Shown here: piece after piece, positions 20,989 to 30,460 of the stretch
Position numbering within the stretch: position 1 is the first letter of the stretch
Layout: every line of letters begins with the position of its first letter
Source: an uncultured Prevotellaceae bacterium
GTDB taxonomy: Bacteria > Bacteroidota > Bacteroidia > Bacteroidales > Bacteroidaceae
Assembly: GCA_947167455.1 (NCBI GenBank)
Contig: CAMVIB010000006.1
Coordinates: forward strand, 1-64,000
Reading direction: 5' to 3'
DNA: 64,000 bases
The notes under the pieces: model-generated
The model's database searches: none
The model's input: the letters and a program-made list of their open reading frames with translations, nothing else
Told to the model about the DNA's origin: nothing
Program-made: the position numbers and the translations under genes

Positions 20989-22107
20989 ATGGAAGACTCA
21001 AGAGTGACATATTCCGACCTCGAAGGCAACGCACTGCGTGAGCAGTTGCGGCATGACATCAGGCACACCGAGCGCAGTGCGTGGCTGAAGGTGTTCTTCC
21101 TGCAGAACATGAGTCATGAGCTTCGCAACCCACTCACGGCAATATGTGGCTTCAGCAGTCTCATCTCTGACCTGCGCTCCAATAGTGTTGACCAAGAGAT
21201 GCGCCTGCTGGCAAGGCGCATCAGCGACAGCAGCACGGAACTGCTGAAGGAAATCAATCAGCTGCTCAATTCCACTCGCGACGAGTGCCTCAGGCGATTG
21301 CAGGATAATGATGGTGAACTGCACGATGACGAACCGCCGGCCGACGCTTCCATCGAGGAGCTCTTTGCCATGCTCAACAAGGCCCGGCAGCATGAGACGG
21401 CACGCACTCAAATCATAAACCAGCTGAGCAGCCACGTACATACGCACATCGATGCCATCGTGGATTTCGCTCACAAACTGGCGTCAGACCCCAGCGAGAC
21501 AGAGAGCGAAGCGGGTACCGATATCGGTGATTTCGTGGAACTTATTGAGGAAAACAGCCGGCTGCTGCTCACACTCGTTGATGACATACGCGACTGGAGC
21601 CTCATACAGAGCGGCATTTATCGCACACGATGGAAGGTCGTTGACCCACGACATGTATGCAAGGTGTGCATAGACAGCGTGCGCATGAAGGTGCCTGAGG
21701 GCGTAGAGCTGAAGCTCGTATGCCGACTGCCGCAGAACATGCGCCTGCGCACAGACAATGTACGTCTGCAGCAGATATTGCGCAACCTGCTTGTCAATGC
21801 CAGCAAATATACTTCTCAAGGCAGCATCACACTGGCCTGCCGCCTCGTGGACGAGGGAATGAACATCGAGTTCTCTGTTGCCGACACAGGTACTGGTATT
21901 GCCACAGAGAATGCAGAACTCATCTTTCATCGCTTTGAGAAACTGAACTCCTTCAAGAAGGGAAGCGGGCTCGGACTCCACATCTGCCGACTCATCGCCG
22001 GGCGGCTGGGCGGAGAGATCCATCTCGACACCACTTACCACGGTGGAGCACGCTTCGTGTTCACACATCCTATTATGCCAATCGACACACCAGACATAAA
22101 TTCATGA
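20989..22107 (+). CDS. Soluble sensor histidine kinase with duplicated DHp domain
   Basis: A 372-residue kinase with no membrane segment and almost no sensor domain. The first helical hairpin has an intact H-box (MSHELRNPLTAICGFSSL, His43). A second hairpin (about 140-215) looks like a repeat of the first: SSHVHTHIDAIVDFAHKLA in the H-box place and LLLTLVDDIRDWSLIQSG in the second helix, leading straight into the ATPase domain. The HATPase domain is complete: N-box NLLVNASKY (266-274), G1 DTGTGI (299-304), G2 GSGLGL (325-330). No receiver domain or response-regulator gene is adjacent. The stop overlaps the hisH start by 4 bp (ATGA), so it is co-translated with histidine biosynthesis genes. 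Confidence 0.88.
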   Translation: MEDSRVTYSDLEGNALREQLRHDIRHTERSAWLKVFFLQNMSHELRNPLTAICGFSSLISDLRSNSVDQEMRLLARRISDSSTELLKEINQLLNSTRDECLRRLQDNDGELHDDEPPADASIEELFAMLNKARQHETARTQIINQLSSHVHTHIDAIVDFAHKLASDPSETESEAGTDIGDFVELIEENSRLLLTLVDDIRDWSLIQSGIYRTRWKVVDPRHVCKVCIDSVRMKVPEGVELKLVCRLPQNMRLRTDNVRLQQILRNLLVNASKYTSQGSITLACRLVDEGMNIEFSVADTGTGIATENAELIFHRFEKLNSFKKGSGLGLHICRLIAGRLGGEIHLDTTYHGGARFVFTHPIMPIDTPDINS

Positions 22108-22703
22108 CAGTAGCCATCGTAAAATACAATGCCGGAAACATCTGTTCCGTTGTCAATGCTCTAAAACGCCTCGGCGTGGAGCCGATACTCACTGACGACC
22201 ACGACGTGCTACGACGTGCCGACCGTGTACTCTTCCCCGGACAAGGCGAGGCACGACAGGCCATGTCTTACCTGCGCGAACATCGTCTCGACTCTCTGCT
22301 TGTTTCGCTGACACAGCCTGTGCTGGGGATATGCATAGGCCAGCAGCTGATGTGTCGGCATTCCGATGAGGGGGATACCGAATGCCTCGGACTCTTTCCC
22401 GTTGACGTCTGCCGATTCACGCCTGCGCGCCATGAGGATAAGGTGCCGCACATGGGATGGAATCAGGTCACAGCCTTAGGCCAAAGACCCTGTCAACTCT
22501 TCGACGGCATTGCTGAGGCTGAGTACGTCTATTTCGTACACAGCTACTACGTGCCACTGTGTGACTTCACCGTCGCACAGACGGAATACATACTACCATT
22601 TAGTGCCGCCATTCATCGCGACAACTTCTATGCCACCCAGTTCCATCCAGAGAAGAGTGGCGACGTCGGCGAGCGCATCATTAAAAATTTTCTCAACCTA
22701 TGA
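22104..22703 (+). CDS. hisH: Imidazole glycerol phosphate synthase, glutaminase subunit
   Basis: Supplies ammonia from glutamine to HisF in the fifth step of histidine synthesis. The 199-residue class I amidotransferase shows the nucleophile Cys in GICIGQQLM and the His-Glu pair in TQFHPEKSGD near the C-terminus. Its start overlaps the kinase stop by 4 bp and its stop overlaps the hisA start by 4 bp. The partner hisF is two genes downstream. Confidence 0.96.
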   Translation: MTVAIVKYNAGNICSVVNALKRLGVEPILTDDHDVLRRADRVLFPGQGEARQAMSYLREHRLDSLLVSLTQPVLGICIGQQLMCRHSDEGDTECLGLFPVDVCRFTPARHEDKVPHMGWNQVTALGQRPCQLFDGIAEAEYVYFVHSYYVPLCDFTVAQTEYILPFSAAIHRDNFYATQFHPEKSGDVGERIIKNFLNL

Positions 22704-23428
22704 TTGAACTCATTCCCGCAATCGACATCATCGACGGTCATTGCGTAAGGCTTACACGTGGCGACTATGCCACGCAAAAAGTCTATGACAGTGACCCCGT
22801 GAACGTGGCACGCAAGCTTGAGAAGCAGGGCTTCAAAAGACTACATGTCGTCGATCTCGACGGAGCGCGCTCCAGACACATCGTCAACGCCGACATTCTC
22901 AGGCGAATAACATCAGAGACAAACCTCATCGTGGACTTCGGAGGAGGCATCAAGAGCTACGACGACCTTCAGGCCGCATTCGATGCAGGCGCACACATGG
23001 TCACCGTGGGCAGCATTGCCGTTACCGACCCCGAACGCGTCATCGGGTGGCTGCAACGTCATGGCTCAGAACGCATCGTGCTTGGAGCCGACGTGCGATA
23101 TGGACGCATAAGCATCAACGGATGGAAAGACGACAGCTCCGACGAACTGCTGCCTTTCCTCGGACGATACCTCGGAGCCGGGTTCTCCAAAGTGCTGTGT
23201 ACGGACATCACCCTCGACGGTATGCTGCAAGGACCGTCAACACAGCTCTATGCTGCAATCATGAGCGTCTATCCCGACTGCCACCTCATAGCATCGGGAG
23301 GCGTGGCGAGCATCGATGATATTCGTGTGCTCAACGCCACGGGCATACCGGCCGTGGTCTTTGGCAAGGCCCTCTATGAGGGGCGCATAAACCTCAACGA
23401 CCTGTTGCAGGAGTTCCCTCAGGGATAG
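22700..23428 (+). CDS. hisA: ProFAR isomerase
   Basis: Catalyses the Amadori isomerisation of ProFAR to PRFAR in histidine synthesis. The 242-residue TIM barrel has the two catalytic Asp regions: IPAIDIIDGHCVRLTRGDY at the N-terminus and LGADVRYGRISINGW in the middle, plus the phosphate-binding DFGGGIKSY and IASGGVAS. It is translationally coupled to hisH (ATGA overlap). Confidence 0.96.
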   Translation: MIELIPAIDIIDGHCVRLTRGDYATQKVYDSDPVNVARKLEKQGFKRLHVVDLDGARSRHIVNADILRRITSETNLIVDFGGGIKSYDDLQAAFDAGAHMVTVGSIAVTDPERVIGWLQRHGSERIVLGADVRYGRISINGWKDDSSDELLPFLGRYLGAGFSKVLCTDITLDGMLQGPSTQLYAAIMSVYPDCHLIASGGVASIDDIRVLNATGIPAVVFGKALYEGRINLNDLLQEFPQG

Positions 23429-23502
23429 GAACTGGCTCAGCAACAGCAGACCGACACTTTCAGCAGCAAGCCGACAGAATAATAAAGTTAATATAAATCT
23501 CA

Positions 23503-24276
23503 GTGTTAGCAAAGCGAATCATACCATGCCTTGATGTCAAGGACGGACAGACAGTAAAAGGCACCAATTTCGTCAACCTACGTCAGGCTGGCGACCCCGT
23601 GGCTCTCGGCAAGGCATATAGCCTCCAGGGTGCCGATGAGCTCGTCTATCTCGACATCACCGCCAGCCACGAGGGGCGGAAAACATTTACGGAACTCGTG
23701 AGCCGCGTTGCTGCCGAAATCAGCATTCCATTCACCGTAGGTGGGGGCATTGGGGCATTGGCAGATGTTGACAGGCTGCTATCGGCAGGAGCCGACAAGG
23801 TGAGCATCAACAGTGCCGCGCTGCGACACCCGGAGCTCGTGGATGAGATTGCCACGCACTTCGGCTCGCAGGTGTGTGTCGTTGCCATCGACGCACGCTG
23901 TGACGACAATGGGCTTTGGACATGTTACCTCAATGGCGGCAGACTCGCCACAGAACGCCAGCTCTTCGAGTGGGCCCACGAGGTGCAGGAACGTGGCGCA
24001 GGCGAGATACTGTTCACATCCATGAACCACGACGGCGTGAAGACGGGCTTCGCCAACGAAGCCCTCGCACGCCTGTCCGACACGCTGACCATACCCGTCA
24101 TAGCATCGGGCGGGGCAGGGGCTTTGTCGCACTTCCGCGATGTCTTCACACAGGGACATGCCGATGCTGCACTGGCGGCATCTGTTTTCCATTTCGGCGA
24201 AATCGCCATCCCTCAGCTCAAACATTACTTGGCCGACAATGGTATTCCTGTAAGACTCATAGAGGGTAAATTGTAG
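23503..24276 (+). CDS. hisF: Imidazole glycerol phosphate synthase, cyclase subunit
   Basis: Converts PRFAR and ammonia (from HisH) to imidazole glycerol phosphate and AICAR. The 257-residue TIM barrel has catalytic Asp11 in [17 protein letters not shown] and the second Asp in [10 protein letters not shown], plus TVGGGIGAL. The start codon is GTG; the conserved family beginning [10 protein letters not shown] supports it. A 74-bp gap separates it from hisA, the widest in this cluster. Confidence 0.96.
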   Translation: MLAKRIIPCLDVKDGQTVKGTNFVNLRQAGDPVALGKAYSLQGADELVYLDITASHEGRKTFTELVSRVAAEISIPFTVGGGIGALADVDRLLSAGADKVSINSAALRHPELVDEIATHFGSQVCVVAIDARCDDNGLWTCYLNGGRLATERQLFEWAHEVQERGAGEILFTSMNHDGVKTGFANEALARLSDTLTIPVIASGGAGALSHFRDVFTQGHADAALAASVFHFGEIAIPQLKHYLADNGIPVRLIEGKL

Positions 24277-24310
24277 ATTTAGTCATCACACGATATCAAC
24301 GTTATTACGT

Positions 24311-24925
24311 ATGGAAATAGAATTCAACAAACAAGGCGGCCTCGTGCCTGCCATCATCCAAGATGCTGATACACGCCAGGTGCTCATGCTCGGATACATG
24401 AATCCTGAGGCTTATCAGCGAACCGTGGAAACGAGACGAGTGACATTCTACTCGCGCACACGTCAGTGCCTATGGACGAAGGGCGAGACCAGCGGCAACT
24501 TCCTCAACGTCGTAAGCATAAAGAACGACTGCGACAACGATACTCTCCTCATCCGCGTTCACCCCGAAGGCCCTGTGTGTCACACTGGCACTGACACCTG
24601 CTGGGGCGAGACCAATGACACGAATCCCTTGCTTTTCCTTTCGGAACTCCAGAATTTCATAGAACATCGCCACGAGGAGATGCCAGAGGGCTCATACACC
24701 ACGAGCCTCTTCCGCGACGGCCTCAACCGCATGGCGCAGAAGGTTGGCGAGGAGGCTCTGGAGCTTGTCATCGAGGCCACCAATGGCACCGACGAACGCC
24801 TCATCTATGAGGGTTCAGACATGCTCTACCATCTCATCGTGCTGCTCACCAGCAAAGGGCTACGCATCGAGCAGATGGCGGCAGAGCTTGCCACCCGCCA
24901 CAAGCCCGGATGGAAGAAACATTGA
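24311..24925 (+). CDS. hisI: Phosphoribosyl-AMP cyclohydrolase/phosphoribosyl-ATP pyrophosphatase
   Basis: Bifunctional HisIE for steps two and three of histidine synthesis. The HisI half (1-110) carries the metal-binding cysteines in KNDCDNDTLLIRVHPEGP and VCHTGTDTCW, plus YSRTRQCLWTKGETSGN. The HisE half (115-204) has the MazG-like helices KVGEEALELVIEA and the DMLYHLIVLL segment. At 204 residues it is full length. hisG, hisD, hisC and hisB are not in the window. Confidence 0.95.
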   Translation: MEIEFNKQGGLVPAIIQDADTRQVLMLGYMNPEAYQRTVETRRVTFYSRTRQCLWTKGETSGNFLNVVSIKNDCDNDTLLIRVHPEGPVCHTGTDTCWGETNDTNPLLFLSELQNFIEHRHEEMPEGSYTTSLFRDGLNRMAQKVGEEALELVIEATNGTDERLIYEGSDMLYHLIVLLTSKGLRIEQMAAELATRHKPGWKKH

Positions 24926-24951
24926 GACAACAACAATAACCTTACTACATC

Positions 24952-25677
24952 GTGATAGTAGATTATAGAAACGTAAGCATACAGCTTGGCGACTACACAG
25001 TCCTTCACGACGTCAACCTCACTATCGATGAGGGGCAATTCGTCTATCTCACAGGGCTTGTGGGTAGCGGCAAGAGTTCGCTGCTGAAGACTATTTATGC
25101 AGAACTCGACATCGCGTCAGGCGAAGCTGCTGTGCTCGGACGTGACATGACACGTCTGCGCCGCAGCCAGATACCCGCTCTACGCCGCGAGCTTGGCATC
25201 GTATTCCAGGATTTCCGCCTCCTCACCGACCGCTGTGTGCGAGCCAATCTCGACTTCGTGCTCAGAGCCACGGGATGGAGCCGCCGTGCTGACCGACGGC
25301 AGCGCATCGAAGAAGTGCTTGCTAAAGTCGGCATGACAGACAAGGTCGATGCCATGCCGTATCAGCTTTCCGGCGGCGAACAGCAGAGGGTATGCATAGC
25401 CCGTGCATTGCTGAACTCGCCGCGGATGATTCTCGCCGATGAGGCTACAGGCCATCAGGACACGGGGGCTACCATGCGTACCACACAGTTATTGCATGAG
25501 CTCACTGCCACGGGCACGTCGGTCATCATGGCAACGCATGACAGTATGCTTCCACACCAGTTCCCTGGCATTATTTATCGCTGCAGCAATGGCCTGCTTG
25601 AGCGCATAGACGCATCAGAGACCATCGGTGACGATGATGCCGACGACATACCCGAGGCCACTGCCGCCTCGGAATAG
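24952..25677 (+). CDS. FtsE-like ABC transporter ATP-binding protein
   Basis: A 241-residue single NBD of the FtsE/LolD type. It has Walker [10 protein letters not shown], the Q-loop [10 protein letters not shown], signature LSGGEQQR and Walker [13 protein letters not shown], where the usual EPTGNLD is altered to EATGHQD. In cell division FtsE acts with the membrane protein FtsX to control peptidoglycan hydrolases; ftsX is not adjacent here, so the assignment rests on NBD sequence. The start is GTG. The last 20 residues are acidic. It lies between hisIE and lysC in one transcription direction. Confidence 0.83.
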   Translation: MIVDYRNVSIQLGDYTVLHDVNLTIDEGQFVYLTGLVGSGKSSLLKTIYAELDIASGEAAVLGRDMTRLRRSQIPALRRELGIVFQDFRLLTDRCVRANLDFVLRATGWSRRADRRQRIEEVLAKVGMTDKVDAMPYQLSGGEQQRVCIARALLNSPRMILADEATGHQDTGATMRTTQLLHELTATGTSVIMATHDSMLPHQFPGIIYRCSNGLLERIDASETIGDDDADDIPEATAASE

Positions 25678-25727
25678 TGAATAGTGAACACACACGAATC
25701 AACAAAATAAAAACATTACGTACACAC

Positions 25728-27071
25728 ATGAAAGTTCTAAAATTCGGAGGTACCAGCGTTGGAACACCCCAGCGAATGAAGGATGTCGCGCGACTCATCA
25801 TTGACGACGGTAAGCCGAAAATCGTTGTACTCTCGGCCATGAGTGGCACAACCAACACCCTCGTTGAGATTGCAGACTATCTCTACAAAAAGAACCCCGA
25901 GGGTGCCAACAACACTATTAATCGCCTTGAGCAGAAGTACATGTCACACGTCGAAGAACTCTACTCCACCGACGAGATGCGGCAGCAGACCATCGACTTC
26001 CTCAAGCAGACATTTGATTATCTTCGTACATTCTCCAAGAACCTGTTCACTTCTTTCGAGGAGAAAGCCATACTGGCCCAGGGAGAGCTTATCTCCACAA
26101 ACATGGTCACCAACTATCTCATTGAGCAGGGAGTGGATGTCGTGTTGCTGCCGGCACTTGACATTATACGCACCGACAAAAATGCCGAGCCAGACATTAA
26201 TTATATACGCACGCACGCGCAAGGTATGCTTGAGGCCTATCCCGACAAGCTGATTTACATCACGCAAGGTTTCATCTGCCGCAATGCATACGGCGAGGTG
26301 GATAACCTGCAGCGTGGAGGCTCCGACTACACGGCATGTCTCATCGGCGCAGCTGTCGGGGCAGAAGAGATTCAGATCTGGACAGACATCGACGGCATGC
26401 ATAATAACGACCCTCGTGTCGTTGATGCTACGGAACCCGTGCGTCAGCTCAACTTCGACGAGGCAGCCGAGCTGGCATACTTCGGTGCAAAGATCCTACA
26501 CCCGACATGCATACAGCCCGCCAAGTTTGCCGGCGTGCCTGTCAGGCTGCTCAATACGATGGAACCCGATGCCCCCGGCACCATCATCAACAACCACATG
26601 CACCGCGGAACGATAAAGGCGGTAGCTGCCAAGGACAACATCACCTGCATAGGCATACAGAGCTCGCGTATGCTCCTCGCACACGGCTTCCTGCGCAAGG
26701 TCTTCGAGATTTTCGAGACATACCGTACCAGCATCGACATGATTTGCACGTCTGAGGTCGGCGTCGGCGTCACGATAGACAACCTGCAAAACATTGACCG
26801 CATCACCGACGAGCTTCGAAAGTATGGCACTGTAACCGTAGAGAGCAACATGTGCATCATCTGTGTCGTTGGCGATCTGGCAAGCCAGAACGTGGGCTTC
26901 GAGTCACTGGCCACAGAGGCGTTGCGACAGATTCCCGTGCGTATGATAAGCTACGGAGGCTCGGCACACAACATCTCATTCCTTGTATCTGCTGCCGACA
27001 AGCAGCGCACACTGCAAGCCTTACAGGACACACTCTTCAAATATAACGGACATGTTAGACGCCCATCGTGA
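25728..27071 (+). CDS. lysC: Monofunctional aspartate kinase
   Basis: Phosphorylates aspartate, the first step to lysine, diaminopimelate, threonine and methionine. The 447-residue protein has the kinase motif KFGGTSVGTPQRMKD at its start, GGSDYTACLIG and EIQIWTDIDGM in the kinase domain, and two C-terminal ACT-type regulatory segments (from about residue 310). There is no homoserine dehydrogenase domain. The chosen start MKVLKFGG is the family start, 17 codons inside the longest frame. It overlaps lysA by 20 bp, linking first and last steps of lysine synthesis. Confidence 0.95.
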   Translation: MKVLKFGGTSVGTPQRMKDVARLIIDDGKPKIVVLSAMSGTTNTLVEIADYLYKKNPEGANNTINRLEQKYMSHVEELYSTDEMRQQTIDFLKQTFDYLRTFSKNLFTSFEEKAILAQGELISTNMVTNYLIEQGVDVVLLPALDIIRTDKNAEPDINYIRTHAQGMLEAYPDKLIYITQGFICRNAYGEVDNLQRGGSDYTACLIGAAVGAEEIQIWTDIDGMHNNDPRVVDATEPVRQLNFDEAAELAYFGAKILHPTCIQPAKFAGVPVRLLNTMEPDAPGTIINNHMHRGTIKAVAAKDNITCIGIQSSRMLLAHGFLRKVFEIFETYRTSIDMICTSEVGVGVTIDNLQNIDRITDELRKYGTVTVESNMCIICVVGDLASQNVGFESLATEALRQIPVRMISYGGSAHNISFLVSAADKQRTLQALQDTLFKYNGHVRRPS

Positions 27072-28263
27072 CGCTCGTCTGCAGGACATACAGACGCCGT
27101 TCTATCTCTATGATACAGACCTCCTTCAGCAGACTCTCGACGTCATACGTGCTGAGGCTGGGTCACACCCATGCTACCATGTTCACTATGCCATAAAGGC
27201 CAACTCCAACCCTGTTATCCTCCGGCAGATAGCAGCTGCCGGACTTGGCGCCGACTGCGTCAGCGGCGGCGAAATCCATGCTGCCGTGGAGTCTGGCTTC
27301 AAGCCTGACAGCATTGTCTTCGCAGGTGTCGGTAAGGCCGACTGGGAGATTCGTCTGGCATTGCAGACTGGCATTGGCGCTTTCAACGTCGAGAGCACCG
27401 AGGAGCTTGATGTGATAGCTCAGCTTGCGGCAGAGCAGCAACTCACGGCACGCATCAGCCTGCGCATAAATCCTGACGTTGCCGCCCACACACATGCACA
27501 CATCACCACCGGTCGTGCTGAGAATAAGTTTGGCATTGACAGAAACCACATGGTGGAGGTCATACGTAAGACACTTGCCACACCTCACCTCGACTTCGTG
27601 GGACTGCATTTCCACATCGGCTCACAGATGCTCGATATGTCTGACTTCCTGGCTCTCGCTCTGCGAATCAATGAGATTCAGGACCAGCTTGAGGCCGAGG
27701 GCATCCGTCTGCCCTCCATCAATGTCGGAGGCGGTCTTGGGGTAGATTACGACCATCCCGACCGGCACCCTATTCCCGACTTCGCGGCCTACTTTGCCAC
27801 CTATTCCGACAACCTGCGTCTGCGTCCCGGGCAGCATCTGCACTTTGAGCTCGGCCGCTCCGTGGTGGCTCAGATGGGCAGTCTGATATCACGTGTCCTA
27901 TATGTCAAACATGGCACGGTGAAGCGCTTTGCCATCCTCGATGCCGGCATGACGGAGCTCATCAGGCCGGCACTCTACGGTGCGCTACATGCCATTCAGA
28001 CGTTCGACATCGATGGCGGACGCCCGTGTTTCGCGAGTGCGCGTCGGGATCAGGACTATGTCACCTATGATGTCGTGGGTCCGATATGTGAGAGCAGTGA
28101 CGTCTTTGCCAGAGACTATCCCCTTCCTCCTTTGCAGCGTGGCGACATGGTGGCCATACGCTCTGCAGGAGCATACGGCGAAGTCATGGCGTCTTGCTAC
28201 AACTGCCGTCAGCTGCCTGCTGCCCACACCGTTAACGATTTGCAGGAACGTCTGAAACGGTAA
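27052..28263 (+). CDS. lysA: Diaminopimelate decarboxylase
   Basis: PLP enzyme that decarboxylates meso-diaminopimelate to lysine. The 403-residue fold-III protein has the PLP lysine in HYAIKANSNP, the substrate region GLHFHIGSQ, the glycine loop INVGGGLGVDY and the C-terminal active-site Cys region GPICESSDVFARD. The start MLDAHRDARLQDIQTPFYLYD lies inside the end of lysC (20-bp overlap), so the two are translationally coupled. Confidence 0.95.
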   Translation: MLDAHRDARLQDIQTPFYLYDTDLLQQTLDVIRAEAGSHPCYHVHYAIKANSNPVILRQIAAAGLGADCVSGGEIHAAVESGFKPDSIVFAGVGKADWEIRLALQTGIGAFNVESTEELDVIAQLAAEQQLTARISLRINPDVAAHTHAHITTGRAENKFGIDRNHMVEVIRKTLATPHLDFVGLHFHIGSQMLDMSDFLALALRINEIQDQLEAEGIRLPSINVGGGLGVDYDHPDRHPIPDFAAYFATYSDNLRLRPGQHLHFELGRSVVAQMGSLISRVLYVKHGTVKRFAILDAGMTELIRPALYGALHAIQTFDIDGGRPCFASARRDQDYVTYDVVGPICESSDVFARDYPLPPLQRGDMVAIRSAGAYGEVMASCYNCRQLPAAHTVNDLQERLKR

Positions 28264-28309
28264 TGCTGACATATATACGGTGTGTTCAATCGTGACATAT
28301 TTCATACTG

Positions 28310-29617
28310 ATGTCTCCTTTTCTCGTCGTCACCCTGCTTGTCTGGGTGTCGGCGATAGTCGTAGCACGATGCTACGGCCGTCTCGGCCGTGCCGCAAAAA
28401 CGGCATCGTACCATGAGGCCGACGAGAATGATGACGTGTCGCCCGTCTGCCCGTCAATGACGGTTGTTGTGACGGCGTGCAACCAAGTTGATGCCCTGCG
28501 TCGCCATCTGCCGAAAATCCTCACTCAGGACTATCCTGCCTTCGAGGTCGTCGTTGTTGATATGGCTTCAACCGACGACACCGTTGCTCTGCTGGAGGCG
28601 CTTGAGTTCGAGCATACATGTCTGCGGCACACTTACACGCCTCCTTCGGCACGTGACATCAGCATTGAGAATCTTGCCATCACGCTCGGCATCCGTGCTG
28701 CGGTGGGCGAGTGGGTGGTCTTCACCACGGCCGATGCCGAGCCGGCGTCACCGCATTGGCTCATGACCATTGCACGTCAGACCGGCCATTCACGCACCAT
28801 CGTGGCCGGCACTGTTCGCTATGATGCCACGGCGCCGCGCCACATGCGCTTCCGCCGTATCTGGGATATTATCTTTGCCGCCAATCACGTTCTCTGTCAT
28901 CGTGCCGCTGCCTCCATCTTTGCCTCCAACGTGGCGATACGCCGTGATGCCCTTGTCGAGAACATGCGTGTCGCCTCGCAGGTGCGTTCGGGGGCATATA
29001 GCCCTGCGCAGTGCCGTCATGGCGTCCTCGAGCTTATCGTAAATCGTATTTCTAACCCAGACAAGGCTCTTGCTGCCAGGCTGTCATCGTCAGGCAAAGC
29101 CACTAAGGCCACGACATGGCTCGTCAGTCCGCAGGGCATCGTCGTGCAGGACCATCCCTCAGACGGTGGCGCCTGGGTTGAATACCGCATCCGCACCTTT
29201 GAGTTGCGACGACATCTGCGTCATGCCATAGCCTACAGGGCCAACAAGTTCATCGCTGCTGCCATGCCGTGGCTGTTGATGATAGCTATAGCGCTACCCT
29301 GGCTTGCACTATTCGCTGACGCTGACGTTCCCTCATCTCTCGCTGCGGAGGCTTCCGGCAATTTCTCCCTTGACACGTTCCTGCATTCTGAGTCCGCCGT
29401 CTGGCTTGAGGGCGTCGCCGCTTGTGAGTGCCTGATGCTGATCATCTACATCATCGTTAAGCTCATGTGTGTGGCCGCCACGGCACGTGCCATCTCGGTT
29501 CCTGCCAACCCATTTACCTTCCTCTGCCGTGAACTCATGCTGCCCTTGGTCAACATCAGGCTTTGGTGGAAGTGGCTACGCACCCCGCGCCGCGAGTTTC
29601 GCAAGAAATTTGTTTAG
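28310..29617 (+). CDS. Membrane-bound family 2 glycosyltransferase
   Basis: A predicted inner-membrane GT2 enzyme of about 435 residues. An N-terminal membrane helix (FLVVTLLVWVSAIVVA) is followed by the GT-A domain with VVVTACNQVDALRRHLP, VVVVDMASTDDTVALLE and the acidic motif FTTADAEPASPHW. Two more hydrophobic segments lie near the C-terminus (FIAAAMPWLLMIAIALPWLALF and CLMLIIYIIVKLMCVAA, roughly). The acceptor and donor are unknown. The start is uncertain: GTG codons at 28280 and 28292 in frame would add up to ten residues. Downstream of lysA by under 50 bp. Confidence 0.85.
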   Translation: MSPFLVVTLLVWVSAIVVARCYGRLGRAAKTASYHEADENDDVSPVCPSMTVVVTACNQVDALRRHLPKILTQDYPAFEVVVVDMASTDDTVALLEALEFEHTCLRHTYTPPSARDISIENLAITLGIRAAVGEWVVFTTADAEPASPHWLMTIARQTGHSRTIVAGTVRYDATAPRHMRFRRIWDIIFAANHVLCHRAAASIFASNVAIRRDALVENMRVASQVRSGAYSPAQCRHGVLELIVNRISNPDKALAARLSSSGKATKATTWLVSPQGIVVQDHPSDGGAWVEYRIRTFELRRHLRHAIAYRANKFIAAAMPWLLMIAIALPWLALFADADVPSSLAAEASGNFSLDTFLHSESAVWLEGVAACECLMLIIYIIVKLMCVAATARAISVPANPFTFLCRELMLPLVNIRLWWKWLRTPRREFRKKFV

Positions 29618-29688
29618 GTGTGTTCGGCGGCCATCAGTCAACACATGTTTTTCTCATTTCATATTTCTCGTTAATTTTATCTTTCGTA

Positions 29689-30333
29689 ATGGAATCTGCT
29701 GCATTCATACAGTGGTGTCTTGCCCACCTCAACTATTGGACCATAACCTTACTCATGGCCATAGAGTCATCTTTCATACCATTTCCCTCAGAGGTCGTCG
29801 TACCTCCGGCAGCATACCGTGCTGCGGCTCCCGGCTCCGAGCTCAACGTTTTTCTTATCATTCTGTTTGCTACCCTCGGCGCAAACATCGGTGCTATCGT
29901 CAACTACTTCCTTGCCCGATGGCTCGGCCGTCCCATCGTCTATAGCTTTGCCAACTCACGCTTCGGGCACATGTGTCTCATCGACGAGCAGAAGGTTCAG
30001 CGTGCAGAGCGTTATTTTGACGAGCACGGTGCCATCGGCACCTTCATAGGTCGTCTCGTTCCCGCCGTTCGTCAGCTGATATCCATTCCCGCAGGGCTGG
30101 CGCGTATGAGTCTTTCGCGTTTCCTGCTCTTCACGACCCTCGGTGCCGGATTATGGAACACCGTGCTTGCCGTGATAGGCTATAGTCTGGCAGCCGTAGT
30201 GCCGGAGGATGAGTTGATGGCACGTGTCAACACTTACAGCCATGAGATAGGCTACGGCATGATTGTCATAGCCATATCAATCGTTGCTTACCTTATATAC
30301 AAGGCCATGCGCCCCACATCGCCACGCGCCTGA
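29689..30333 (+). CDS. DedA family membrane protein
   Basis: A 214-residue inner-membrane protein of the DedA/SNARE-associated family, implicated in lipid (undecaprenyl-phosphate or phosphatidylethanolamine) translocation and membrane homeostasis. It shows the typical E-x-x-x-P pattern in SSFIPFPSEVVVPPAAY, the GANIGAIVNYFLARWLGR segment and the family motif FIGRLVPAVRQLISIPAGLARM. The start MESAAFIQWCLAHLNYW is preferred over an upstream in-frame Met that lies inside the end of the preceding gene. It is the last gene of the run that began at 18.5 kb and is followed by a terminator. Confidence 0.92.
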   Translation: MESAAFIQWCLAHLNYWTITLLMAIESSFIPFPSEVVVPPAAYRAAAPGSELNVFLIILFATLGANIGAIVNYFLARWLGRPIVYSFANSRFGHMCLIDEQKVQRAERYFDEHGAIGTFIGRLVPAVRQLISIPAGLARMSLSRFLLFTTLGAGLWNTVLAVIGYSLAAVVPEDELMARVNTYSHEIGYGMIVIAISIVAYLIYKAMRPTSPRA

Positions 30334-30375
30334 GGTGCAGGTCGCTTGTTTGCATTTACTTCTTGTAAAAGACGA

Positions 30376-30411
30376 CACCCCGTCCATCATCGGTTGATGA
30401 TGGACGGGGTG
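30376..30411. terminator. Bidirectional terminator between DedA and efflux genes
   Basis: A 16-bp perfect stem (CACCCCGTCCATCATC with GATGATGGACGGGGTG) and a 4-nt loop GGTT. It is followed by ATTTT on the plus strand and TTTT within 15 bases on the minus strand. It sits between two convergent genes. Confidence 0.9.
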
Positions 30412-30460
30412 CAATTTTAGGAGACTTATGCTTATGCTTCTAGGCTCGTAGCCGTGTCCA

